Source of the DNA: Bacteroidaceae bacterium | GTDB lineage: Bacteria; Bacteroidota; Bacteroidia; Bacteroidales; Bacteroidaceae | Direction: 5' to 3' | NCBI GenBank assembly: GCA_024398475.1 | Contig: JAKSJB010000020.1 | Location: forward strand, 1-36,230 | DNA length: 36,230 nt | Part shown: positions 1-7,920 of the stretch, in pieces | Layout: the number at the start of each line of letters is the position of its first letter | How positions within the stretch are numbered: position 1 is the first letter of the stretch | Program-made: the position numbers and the translations under genes | Notes under the pieces: model-generated | Seen by the model: only the letters and a program-made list of their open reading frames with translations | Told to the model about the DNA's origin: nothing | Databases searched by the model: none

Positions 1-109
1 CGGAGCAATGACAGAATTACGACTTGCTGATATTATGATTAGCCATTGAGGGAAATAGCATCGCACACTTCCTTATGTACAATTTTGCTTCCTGTGAAAT
101 CTGCCTTTC

Positions 110-153
110 GTTACTGACTCGTTACTGACTCATAACTGACCTGTTACTGACTT
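110..153 (+). repeat. Four 11-bp tandem units (GTTACTGACTC type)
   Basis: Four consecutive 11-mers in register: GTTACTGACTC, GTTACTGACTC, ATAACTGACCT, GTTACTGACTT. A second block of the same family with the same first and third units lies at 32641-32684, more than 32 kb away, so this is a dispersed repeat and not local slippage alone. It shares the ACTGACTC/GACTC word style of the octamer family found elsewhere in the window. Confidence 0.8.
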
Positions 154-376
154 ATAAGGGTAGTATAGCAGAAATACTGGTGTTTTTCATCCAAAATGCT
201 GTATATCAATTACATATCACGAAGATATTACTGAAATATCCTAGGGATAAAATGGACACTTTCACAACGGATGATAAAGCAGACGCTAACGGGTAAAGTC
301 AAACTACTCAACTCTTTTTTACTCCCAATCTACTGACTGCTATACACTGGGCAAGTCAGAAACTTGCGGAAATAAG

Positions 377-407
377 TTGGATGTTTAATGTTTTTGTTGT
401 ATCTTTG
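377..407 (+). promoter_or_regulatory. Promoter of the DUF4421 gene
   Basis: A -7 box TATCTTTG at 400-407 matches the Bacteroidetes consensus TAnnTTTG. A TTGG at 377-380, 19 bp upstream, can serve as the -33 box. Transcription would start near 414, about 46 nt before the ATG. Confidence 0.6.
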
Positions 408-459
408 CAGTAGGAATGAATATGAATAATGCTGGTTTGGGATAATCATACTATGTGAC

Positions 460-1659
460 ATGGCAATGAAAACTAATATTTCTTTTATATACATATTGAT
501 GTTGCTGATGCTGATAGGGGGTGGGGTGTGCCATGCTCAGGAGGACAGTACTAATCGCTTGAGGGTGATTGAGCAGGATGTGGTTAGGGTTAAGGATATC
601 CTGAATACTCCAAAATCGGAAATGTCGGTATGGGATAAGTTGAGAAATCTGTGGGGAATGGTGGATACCTTGCTGCAGGAGCGAAGGATTGCTACTGATA
701 CAGCCTATGTGTCGCGTCCGGAACAGCCATGGACAGTCAAGTTCCGTTACGACAATAAATCCACGTTCTACATGGATGAGGAATTGGTGGAAGGCAGTAG
801 GTTCAAGTATTATTTTGAGAATGAAGTCAATTCGTCGGTTGCTGCAAGCGTGAACTATCGCGGACTTTCGCTTTCCCTTTCTCTGAATCCTAAGAAACTG
901 TTCGGGAAAAGTACTGATACGGAGTTCAACTTCAACTATTACAACAACAAGTTTGGCTTTGACATTACCTACTCTGACGTGAAGCGATTTCATGGTTCCA
1001 CCCGCTATTCTGACCTTTGGTTCACGAGTATGCGGAAACGTACCTATGAATATGACGGCGGTCTTGATTATTGGGGCGATACCCGACTGAACAGTTTTTC
1101 CGCCAACGTTTACTATGTGTTCAACAACCGACGGTTTTCTTATCCGGCTGCCTTTTCGCATTCCTGGATTCAGAAACGTAGTTCGGGCAGTTTGATTGCC
1201 GGTGCGTCATTCTATACTGGAAAGATTGACTTTGACCTGGCTTCCATCGGTGCGGATCAGGCTGAATACCTGAAATTCATGTCTGAGCAGACGAGAATGA
1301 AGTATGTGTCGCTCAATCTTGGGTATGCCTTCAATTATGTTCCTTCACGTCATTGGCTTCTTCATGTATCGGTTACTCCCGGACTCATGTTGTGGAAGGA
1401 ATACGACATGGATTTGGTGGATTTCATAGTTGATGACAATACCCGTGAAGTGGATTATGTGAGAAGTGGTACTACTGCCATTCCTAAACGTTTGCTTGAT
1501 TGGACGGGTGTGGCTCGATTGGGGGCTACCTATTCATGGAAAAAGTATTTTGCAGGTGTTACCTTCGTTTCTCAGTTAGATAATGTGGGCGACCGCGATA
1601 TTGTATCGGTCTTTGGTTGCCGTTGGAAACTTAGGTCGTATTTCGGTTTCAGAATGTAA
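460..1659 (+). CDS. DUF4421-family secreted/outer-membrane protein
   Basis: The 399-residue product begins with a signal peptide (hydrophobic ILMLLMLIGG, cleavage expected after HAQ near residue 27), followed by a charged helical stretch and then many short aromatic-rich, alternating segments ending in phenylalanine-rich strands (the C-terminus reads RSYFGFRM). This is the pattern of an outer-membrane beta-barrel and I recognise the family as DUF4421, which is common in Bacteroidales and has no established function. The ATG at 460 lies just downstream of a good promoter; MAMK offers a second ATG two codons on. It is separated from the downstream moxR operon by 331 bp with its own promoter, so it is probably monocistronic. 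Family identity is fairly sure; function is unknown. Confidence 0.75.
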   Translation: MAMKTNISFIYILMLLMLIGGGVCHAQEDSTNRLRVIEQDVVRVKDILNTPKSEMSVWDKLRNLWGMVDTLLQERRIATDTAYVSRPEQPWTVKFRYDNKSTFYMDEELVEGSRFKYYFENEVNSSVAASVNYRGLSLSLSLNPKKLFGKSTDTEFNFNYYNNKFGFDITYSDVKRFHGSTRYSDLWFTSMRKRTYEYDGGLDYWGDTRLNSFSANVYYVFNNRRFSYPAAFSHSWIQKRSSGSLIAGASFYTGKIDFDLASIGADQAEYLKFMSEQTRMKYVSLNLGYAFNYVPSRHWLLHVSVTPGLMLWKEYDMDLVDFIVDDNTREVDYVRSGTTAIPKRLLDWTGVARLGATYSWKKYFAGVTFVSQLDNVGDRDIVSVFGCRWKLRSYFGFRM

Positions 1660-1785
1660 GTCGGTACTGCTGTTTAAATGCATATTTTTATACATAGGTA
1701 TTTGTATAGTAGTTAAAATGTATTAAAAATTTTTGTATTGTTTTAAAAGAATATAAAGAATTCTGTTTTTGTTGGCTTTTTATAG

Positions 1786-1793
1786 TATTTTTG
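1786..1793 (+). promoter_or_regulatory. Likely -7 box of the moxR-bat operon
   Basis: TATTTTTG fits TAnnTTTG. The -33 region (TTCTG near 1761-1765) is a poor match, so this call rests on the -7 box and on the position upstream of a long operon. Predicted start of transcription is near 1800. Confidence 0.45.
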
Positions 1794-1831
1794 CATGTTC
1801 TGTGGGGATGAGACGTAGCCCCTGGCGGGTT

Positions 1832-1927
1832 GTCAACAAGTCAACGAGTCAACAAGTCAACGAGACAACAAGTCAACGAGTAGCCGTCCGGATGGTATTC
1901 GATAACCGATAACCTATAACCGATAAC
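1832..1927 (+). repeat. Composite leader repeat: 6 octamers, CCGGATGG linker, 4 heptamers
   Basis: Six octamers in register (GTCAACAA or GTCAACGA, one with GAC) run 1832-1879. A 20-bp linker 1880-1899 contains GCCGTCCGGATGG. Four heptamers run 1900-1927: CGATAAC, CGATAAC, CTATAAC, CGATAAC. The same order (octamers, CCGGAYGG linker, heptamers, gene) recurs upstream of pnuT and thrS. Here the heptamer differs in sequence from the TAATGGC type used elsewhere, although unit length and copy number are kept. Confidence 0.85.
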
Positions 1928-1990
1928 CGTTCCTCAGACTTTCGACTTCCCACTCTTAAATATGGCATCAAATTAATAATTATATTGAAT

Positions 1991-2980
1991 ATGGAAATTG
2001 ATATTCGTGAATTAAATGAAAGAATTGAGCGTCAGAGCTCATTCGTTACCAACCTCATGACGGGGATGGATCAGGTGATTGTAGGACAGAAGCATCTTGT
2101 GGAGTCGCTTCTTATTGGTTTGCTTAGTGACGGACACGTACTGCTTGAAGGTGTGCCTGGTTTGGCCAAGACCAAGGCCATTCGCACATTGGCATCATTG
2201 ATTGATGCTCAGTTCTCCCGTATCCAGTTTACTCCGGACCTTCTTCCTGCCGATGTAATCGGTACTATGATTTACAGTCAGAAGGATGGTGCATTTCAGG
2301 TCAAGAAAGGACCTGTGTTTGCCAATTTCGTGCTTGCTGATGAAATCAACCGTGCTCCGGCTAAGGTACAGAGTGCTTTGCTTGAAGCCATGCAGGAACG
2401 TCAGGTGACTATCAGTACGAATACATACGAACTGCCTAAGCCATTCCTGGTACTTGCTACCCAAAACCCAATTGAGCAGGAAGGTACTTATCCGTTGCCT
2501 GAGGCTCAGGTCGACCGTTTTATGCTGAAGGTGGTTATTGATTATCCTAAGATTGAAGAGGAAAAGCGTATCATCCGCCAGAACATAGGTGGTGACAGCC
2601 AGACAGTACGTCCGATAATGGGTACAAAGGAGATTGAAGAGGCCCGTAAGGTGGTACGTGACGTATATCTCGACGAAAAGATTGAACAGTATATTGCTGA
2701 CATTGTATTTGCTACACGCTATCCTGACAAGTACGGACTTAAGGACCTGAAGGGCTTGATTGCTTTTGGTGGTTCACCACGTGCCAGCATCAACCTTGCT
2801 CTTGCAAGTCGTGCGTATGCGTTTATCAAGCATCGCGGATATGTTATTCCTGAGGATGTCCGTGCTGTGGCTCATGATGTTCTCCGCCATCGTATCGGTC
2901 TTACCTATGAGGCTGAAGCAAGCAACGTGACCAGCGAGGAAATCGTAAGCAAGATATTAAATAAAGTAGAGGTTCCATAA
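1991..2980 (+). CDS. moxR: MoxR-family AAA+ ATPase
   Basis: A 329-residue MoxR AAA+ ATPase with Walker A GVPGLAKT, Walker B FVLADEINRAP, the MoxR-typical QSALLEAMQERQVT and ATQNPIEQEGTYPLPEAQVDRF motifs, and a C-terminal lid domain. MoxR proteins act as chaperone-like ATPases that partner with von Willebrand A (VWA) domain proteins, four of which or their accessory factors follow immediately. An in-frame TTG at 1985 would give a two-residue extension; I choose the ATG at 1991. First gene of the aerotolerance (Bat) operon; in Bacteroides fragilis the bat genes were linked to oxygen tolerance. Family assignment is very secure; the in vivo substrate is inferred from gene context. Confidence 0.95.
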   Translation: MEIDIRELNERIERQSSFVTNLMTGMDQVIVGQKHLVESLLIGLLSDGHVLLEGVPGLAKTKAIRTLASLIDAQFSRIQFTPDLLPADVIGTMIYSQKDGAFQVKKGPVFANFVLADEINRAPAKVQSALLEAMQERQVTISTNTYELPKPFLVLATQNPIEQEGTYPLPEAQVDRFMLKVVIDYPKIEEEKRIIRQNIGGDSQTVRPIMGTKEIEEARKVVRDVYLDEKIEQYIADIVFATRYPDKYGLKDLKGLIAFGGSPRASINLALASRAYAFIKHRGYVIPEDVRAVAHDVLRHRIGLTYEAEASNVTSEEIVSKILNKVEVP

Positions 2981-3053
2981 CCGATGCCGTAAGCCATCAG
3001 ACTTTGGCTGATGATGAGGAAAAATATTTTGCGAAACGTGAATTTGATAAAGG

Positions 3054-3923
3054 ATGGAAACGGAAGAATTATTACAACGCGTCAGAAAGATAGAAATTAA
3101 GACACGCGGACTGTCGAACAATATCTTTGCAGGTGAATATCATTCAGCCTTCAAGGGTAGGGGTATGGCTTTCAGCGAGGTCAGGGAATATCAGTATGGC
3201 GATGATGTGCGTGATATTGACTGGAACGTGACTGCACGTTTCGGCCGTCCTTTCGTAAAGGTGTTTGAAGAAGAACGTGAACTGACCGTCATATTGATGG
3301 TGGACGTGTCGGGTAGTCTGGATTTTGGTACTGTGAACCAGACGAAGCGCCAGATGGTGACAGAGATTGCTGCTACGCTTGCATTTTCCGCCATACAGAA
3401 CAACGACAAGATTGGTGTCATCTTCTTTAGTGACCATGTGGAGAAATTTATTCCCCCAAAGAAAGGCCGGAAACATATTCTGCTCATCATTCGTGAACTT
3501 CTGTCTTTTGAACCAAAGAGTCACAAGACGGATATTGCCGATGCTGTGGAATTTATGACCAATGCCATAAAGAAACGCTGTACGGTATTCCTGCTCAGCG
3601 ACTTCTATAATACCGGGGATTTCCAGCAGCAACTGACCATTGCGAACCGACGTCATGACGTAGTTGCCTTGCAGGTGTATGACCAGCGTATGACGGAGTT
3701 GCCGAATATCGGACTTCTCAGATTGCGTGATGCCGAAAGTGGTGAGGATATCTTTGTCGATACATCATCGGCATCGGTAAGAAGGGCTCATCATGAATGG
3801 TGGATAAATCATCAGAACAAGGTGCGTCATTCGCTGACATACTCAAACGTGGACAGCGTATCGGTGAGAACGGATGAGGATTACGTGAAGGCGTTGATGA
3901 ACCTTTTCAAAAGGAGAAACTAA
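3054..3923 (+). CDS. DUF58 domain protein of the Bat operon
   Basis: The 289-residue protein has the DUF58 hallmark near residues 35-65 (GRGMAFSEVREYQYGDDVRDIDW), followed by a VWA-like fold with VDVSGS near residue 85, a metal-ion-dependent adhesion-type motif. DUF58 proteins almost always sit next to moxR and are thought to form a complex with it. No signal peptide or membrane segment is evident, so it is probably cytoplasmic. It lies 73 bp after moxR, with a purine-rich AAAGGA just before the ATG, and 8 bp before the next gene. Identity is secure; the precise molecular role is not established. Confidence 0.92.
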   Translation: METEELLQRVRKIEIKTRGLSNNIFAGEYHSAFKGRGMAFSEVREYQYGDDVRDIDWNVTARFGRPFVKVFEEERELTVILMVDVSGSLDFGTVNQTKRQMVTEIAATLAFSAIQNNDKIGVIFFSDHVEKFIPPKKGRKHILLIIRELLSFEPKSHKTDIADAVEFMTNAIKKRCTVFLLSDFYNTGDFQQQLTIANRRHDVVALQVYDQRMTELPNIGLLRLRDAESGEDIFVDTSSASVRRAHHEWWINHQNKVRHSLTYSNVDSVSVRTDEDYVKALMNLFKRRN

Positions 3924-3931
3924 AGATTGAA

Positions 3932-5002
3932 ATGAGAAAGATTATTCTGACATATTTATTGCTGCAATCGTGCGTACTTACAATATTGGCTCAGGTCACG
4001 GTGGATGCAACGATTGATTCTACGCAGATATTTATCGGTCAACAGACTGCAATCACTCTTCAGGTTAGTGCAGATGCCGGAAAAAACGTGGTGATGCCAC
4101 AGTATGATTCGCTTGCACAGATTGTTCCTGGTATTGAGGTGGTCAGTACCAAGGATTCTGAACCGGAACTGGTAAACGACGGAAAACGCCAGGTATTGAC
4201 TCGAAGGTATGTAATCACTTCGTTTGATTCTGCCTTGTATTACATTCCGCCAATGAAGGTGAAGGTTGACGGTAAGGATTATGAATCGAAAAATCTTGCG
4301 CTTAAGGTTTATACAATGGATATTGACACGTTGCATACTGACAGTATCTGTGCCATGAAACCAGAAATGGCTCCTCCTTTCACCTGGGAGGATTGGAAAC
4401 CTGTGCTATGGTCCTGCGTGCTGCTCCTTGTTCTTGTTGCTGCGTTCATTTATATGATTGTAAGATTGGTGAAGAACAAGCCTATTCTGCGTCGCATCAA
4501 CCTACGTCAGCATTTGGCTCCTCATAAGGTTGCCATGCAGAAAATTGAACAGATACGCGAAGACAGACTTGTGCAAAGCGAAAATTCCAAGGAGTACTAT
4601 ACTCAACTTACGGATGCTCTCCGTCAGTATATAAGTGAACGTTTCGGATTCAATGCCATGGAGATGACTTCGGGCGAAATCATTGAACATCTTGAGAAGG
4701 ATAATGATGTGGAGGCCCTGAATGAACTGAGATCATTGTTCCAGACTGCCGACCTTGTGAAGTTTGCAAAATATACAACGCTGATAAATGAAAACGACCG
4801 TAACCTTCTTACTGCCGTTGAATATATTGACAAGACTAAGATTGAAGAGGAAGTAAAACCTCAGCCAAAGGAAATGGTTGTAGAGGAAAAGCGCTCGAAG
4901 ACTGCAAGAATCGTCATTCTCTGCATTATCGGAGTTCTCGTTGCATGTGCTCTGGCTGTATTGATTTTCTTAATCTACAAATTGTATTTCCTCTGTATAT
5001 AA
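3932..5002 (+). CDS. BatD-like two-span membrane protein of the Bat operon
   Basis: The 356-residue product has a signal peptide (cleavage after ILAQ near residue 21), a periplasmic beta-rich domain of about 130 residues resembling the repeats of BatD (VTVDATIDSTQIFIGQQ), a transmembrane helix (VLWSCVLLLVLVAAFIYMIV near 160-180), a cytoplasmic helical segment (YYTQLTDALRQYISERFGF) and a second membrane helix at the very C-terminus. The helical segment resembles one in the BatD protein encoded downstream (FYDEVMRALYGYVADKLNI). It sits where Bacteroidales bat operons carry an unnamed third gene. It probably anchors or senses on the periplasmic side for the MoxR/DUF58/VWA complex; that role is inference. 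Confidence 0.8.
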   Translation: MRKIILTYLLLQSCVLTILAQVTVDATIDSTQIFIGQQTAITLQVSADAGKNVVMPQYDSLAQIVPGIEVVSTKDSEPELVNDGKRQVLTRRYVITSFDSALYYIPPMKVKVDGKDYESKNLALKVYTMDIDTLHTDSICAMKPEMAPPFTWEDWKPVLWSCVLLLVLVAAFIYMIVRLVKNKPILRRINLRQHLAPHKVAMQKIEQIREDRLVQSENSKEYYTQLTDALRQYISERFGFNAMEMTSGEIIEHLEKDNDVEALNELRSLFQTADLVKFAKYTTLINENDRNLLTAVEYIDKTKIEEEVKPQPKEMVVEEKRSKTARIVILCIIGVLVACALAVLIFLIYKLYFLCI

Positions 5003-5014
5003 ATATTGTATATC

Positions 5015-6004
5015 ATGACATTTAAGAATCCATATTTTTTCCTTCTTCTGCTTGTCCTCATACCTTACATTGTGTGGTATGTGATGCGTTACAAGAAGAG
5101 TCTGCCAACGATAAAAATGCCTGAAACTGCCAAGTTCAAGGCAGTTCCCAAGTCGTTCAGACAATATCTGTTGCATATTCCTTTTCTTCTGAGATGCATC
5201 CTCATTGCACTTGTCGTGTGTATATTGGCTCGGCCACAGAGCAAGCATTCGTGGAGTGATACTGATGTGGAAGGTATCGACATAATGCTTTCCGTGGATG
5301 TTTCTACCAGTATGCTCGCTCAGGACTTCCGACCAAACCGTGTGGAGGCTTTGAGGGAGATTGCGCAGAAGTTTGTTGAAAAACGTGTAAACGATAATAT
5401 CGGTCTTACTTTCTTTGCCGGTGAGGCATATACTCAATGTCCTCTGACTACTGACCATGCAGCCTTGATGAATCTGTACAATAGTGCGGATACTCACATG
5501 GCTGAAAATGGAATGCTGGAAGATGGTACGGCAATAGGTGACGGTATCATGAATGCCTTGCTGCGTCTGCGTGAAAGTGAAGCCAAGTCGAAGGTCATCA
5601 TTCTGCTTACTGACGGTGTGAACAATTCTGGAAATATTTCCCCTGTTACTGCTGCCGAGATTGCCAAGAAGCAGGGTGTACGTATTTATACAATCGGAAT
5701 CGGTACTACAGGAATGGCTCCGTATCCTCTGCCTACAGGGGGGACAATACAGTTGCCGGTTGAAATTGACGAGGCAACGATGACTAAAATCTCGAAGGAA
5801 ACAGGTGGACAGTATTTCCGCGCAAAAAGAAATGCAGAACTGGATGCTATCTATAGTGATATTGACCAGATGGAACGTACGAAGTTCAATGTCAGGCAAT
5901 ACAGCCGGCGAACTGATTTATTTGAACCGTTTGCCATGCTTGCATTGCTGGTGTTCCTGGCAGAACTGCTGCTGAGACTTGTTGTATTGAAGCGTTTGCC
6001 ATAA
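5015..6004 (+). CDS. batA: VWA domain membrane protein BatA
   Basis: A 329-residue aerotolerance protein: two N-terminal membrane helices (PYFFLLLLVLIPYIVWYV and LRCILIALVVCILA), a VWA domain with the metal-binding motif DVSTS near residue 92 and conserved LLTDGVNN, and a C-terminal helix (PFAMLALLVFLAELLLRLVV). The domain would face the periplasm between helices. A TTG at 5006 is in frame, but the ATG at 5015 gives the expected N-terminus, 12 bp after the previous stop. Followed after 42 bp by the paralogous batB region. Family certain; assignment as batA and not batB rests on order. Confidence 0.9.
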   Translation: MTFKNPYFFLLLLVLIPYIVWYVMRYKKSLPTIKMPETAKFKAVPKSFRQYLLHIPFLLRCILIALVVCILARPQSKHSWSDTDVEGIDIMLSVDVSTSMLAQDFRPNRVEALREIAQKFVEKRVNDNIGLTFFAGEAYTQCPLTTDHAALMNLYNSADTHMAENGMLEDGTAIGDGIMNALLRLRESEAKSKVIILLTDGVNNSGNISPVTAAEIAKKQGVRIYTIGIGTTGMAPYPLPTGGTIQLPVEIDEATMTKISKETGGQYFRAKRNAELDAIYSDIDQMERTKFNVRQYSRRTDLFEPFAMLALLVFLAELLLRLVVLKRLP

Positions 6005-6046
6005 AAAGTTGAAAAAGTATAAATTAATAGTTTAAATTAGAAATTG

Positions 6047-7861
6047 ATGTTTCGATTTGCTCATCCATTATATTTGTATCTTTTATTGTTGATACCTCTT
6101 TTTACAGCAATATTTGTATTCATGAGATACCAACGAAAGAGAAATCTCAAGAAATTCGGTGATATTGAACTGCTGCGTCAACTGATGCCTGATGTGTCTT
6201 CGATACGTCCGGTTGTGAAGTTTGTACTGTTGATGGTGGCACTTTTACTTATGGTGTTCATTCTTGCCCGTCCTCAGTATGGTATGCGTAATGAGGAATA
6301 CAAGCGCAAGGGTATTGAGGCAATCATCGCAGTCGATGTTTCTAATTCCATGCTTTGTGAGGATATTTCTCCAAGCCGACTGATAAAGTCAAAAATGATT
6401 GTGTCAAAATTGGTTGATCAATTGGATGAAGACAAACTGGGGCTTGTTGCTTTTGCAGGTACTTCTGTCACTTTACTCCCAATAACATCGGATTATGTGT
6501 CGGCAAAGATGTTCCTCGACCAAATCACACCAAAGACAATCAGTTTGCAGGGTACGGATATTGGTGATGCCATAAATAGGGCTATGGCTGGTTTCTCGGA
6601 AAAGAAAACTGTGGGAAGAGCCCTTATTCTTATCACGGATGCCGAGGATAATGAAGCCGGTGCAATTGAGGCTGCCAAGATGGCTAAGGAAAGAGGTGTG
6701 CGTATATTTGTGCTTTCAGTAGGAACACCCGAGGGTGGTTTGATTCCGATTGGTAATAATGAGTTCAAGAAGGATGCTGACGGTAATGTGGTGACTACCA
6801 AACTTAATGAATCTGTCGGTAAGCAAATAGCACAGGCTGGTGGCGGTATATATCTGCATATTGACAGAACGGACGATGCCCAGAATATGCTTGAGGCAGA
6901 AATTGCCAAGATGCAGAAAGATGACATAACAACCTCAATGTATTCGGAATATGATGAGCAGTTCGTGGCAGTTGCTATTCTGCTGTTTATCGTGCTTATT
7001 GCTGAATTGTGTATCATGGATAGAAAAAACAACTTATTGCGAAGATTCCGACTGTTCAGAATTATACTGATGTTCTTCGTACTTAATACTTCGTTCTTTA
7101 CGGTCACTACTTATGCTCAGTCCAACGATCGTGATTACATTCGTTTGGGCAACAAGTACTTTAGGGAAAAGAATTATGTTCAGGCTGAAACTAATTATCG
7201 TAAGGCTTTGGAAAGAAAACCAACGCTTGAAGCATATTACAATATTGCAAACTCTACTACATTCCAGGGTAATGATTCCATTGCTTTTGAATTTTATAAG
7301 AAAGCATTGGAGCAGGAAGCCAAGACTCAGGACAGGAAGGCTGCTGTATTCCACAATATGGGCAACCTGAGTTATGCATCTGGTATTATGCAGATGAAAG
7401 CCAACGGACAGGATGCTATCAAGTCATTTCAACAGGCTGTGGATTTATACAAGAGTTCTCTTAGATGTAATCCTACTGACCATGAAACTCGCTATAACCT
7501 TGCTATGGCTCAGTATATGGTAAAGAAGTTGCAGAAAGACGGCGATAACCAAAATCAGAATAATAATCAGGATCAGAATAAGGATAATAAGGACAATAAG
7601 AATAAGGACAAGCAGAATCAAGACAAGAATCAAGATAAGGATAAGAATAATAAAGACGACAATAAGGATCAGAATAAGGACAGCAAGGACCAAAAGGATA
7701 ATCAACAGCAGAATAAGCCACAGGAACCTCAGCGTCCGCAAATTGATGACAAGACCGCAGAGCAACTGCTTAATTCTGCTCAGCAGGATGAAAAGGCTGT
7801 TCAGAGAAAGGTTCAGAAAGGTGAAAAGGCACATCGAAGAGGTCTGGATAAGGACTGGTAG
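6047..7861 (+). CDS. batB: BatB-BatC fusion: VWA membrane protein plus TPR domain
   Basis: A 604-residue protein combining what are usually two genes. Residues 1-330 are BatB: two N-terminal helices, VWA domain with DVSNS near residue 95, and a C-terminal helix (VAVAILLFIVLIAEL). Then comes a second hydrophobic segment ending TTYAQ near residue 357 that looks like the retained signal peptide of BatC, followed by TPR units (YIRLGNKYFREKNYVQAETNYRKAL and following) to about residue 490. About 65 residues composed almost entirely of N, D, K and Q follow, and then a short conserved tail (TAEQLLNSAQQDEKAVQRKV). The TTG at 6044 is in frame; I choose ATG 6047. Both parts belong to the Bat complex. 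The retained signal-like segment could be cleaved to release BatC or remain as a membrane span. Confidence 0.88.
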   Translation: MFRFAHPLYLYLLLLIPLFTAIFVFMRYQRKRNLKKFGDIELLRQLMPDVSSIRPVVKFVLLMVALLLMVFILARPQYGMRNEEYKRKGIEAIIAVDVSNSMLCEDISPSRLIKSKMIVSKLVDQLDEDKLGLVAFAGTSVTLLPITSDYVSAKMFLDQITPKTISLQGTDIGDAINRAMAGFSEKKTVGRALILITDAEDNEAGAIEAAKMAKERGVRIFVLSVGTPEGGLIPIGNNEFKKDADGNVVTTKLNESVGKQIAQAGGGIYLHIDRTDDAQNMLEAEIAKMQKDDITTSMYSEYDEQFVAVAILLFIVLIAELCIMDRKNNLLRRFRLFRIILMFFVLNTSFFTVTTYAQSNDRDYIRLGNKYFREKNYVQAETNYRKALERKPTLEAYYNIANSTTFQGNDSIAFEFYKKALEQEAKTQDRKAAVFHNMGNLSYASGIMQMKANGQDAIKSFQQAVDLYKSSLRCNPTDHETRYNLAMAQYMVKKLQKDGDNQNQNNNQDQNKDNKDNKNKDKQNQDKNQDKDKNNKDDNKDQNKDSKDQKDNQQQNKPQEPQRPQIDDKTAEQLLNSAQQDEKAVQRKVQKGEKAHRRGLDKDW

Positions 7862-7920
7862 TGTGGTGCCGTTAGTTGTAGTACATAATTTAATTGTAGG
7901 AATAAACAAAGAAAAGATAA

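Larger units (their letters stand above)
1..459. other. Gene-poor left edge with repeat block and promoter
   Basis: No convincing coding region was seen here. The stretch holds a GCCATTG heptamer-like word near 45, an 11-bp tandem repeat block at 110-153, and a Bacteroidetes-type promoter at 377-407 serving the DUF4421 gene. The remainder is AT-rich and featureless to me. Confidence 0.6.
1660..1990 (+). other. moxR promoter and repeat-bearing 5' leader
   Basis: No gene is seen in this 331-bp gap. It holds an AT-rich stretch, a -7-like box TATTTTTG at 1786-1793, then a transcribed leader of roughly 190 nt that carries the octamer/heptamer composite repeat at 1832-1927, ending 63 nt before the moxR ATG. 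Confidence 0.6.

Noticed and set aside
349..372. Possible sigma-54 promoter (GGGCA ... TTGC) upstream of the DUF4421 gene
   Set aside because: The spacing between the GG and GC elements is wrong, and a well-placed TAnnTTTG promoter lies just downstream.
451..1161. 236-codon minus-strand open frame opposite the DUF4421 gene
   Set aside because: The plus-strand frame has a promoter, signal peptide and family features; the minus frame has none.
7445..7909. Minus-strand frame of hydrophobic Leu/Ile residues
   Set aside because: Antisense shadow of the Asn/Asp/Lys-rich region of the BatB-BatC fusion.
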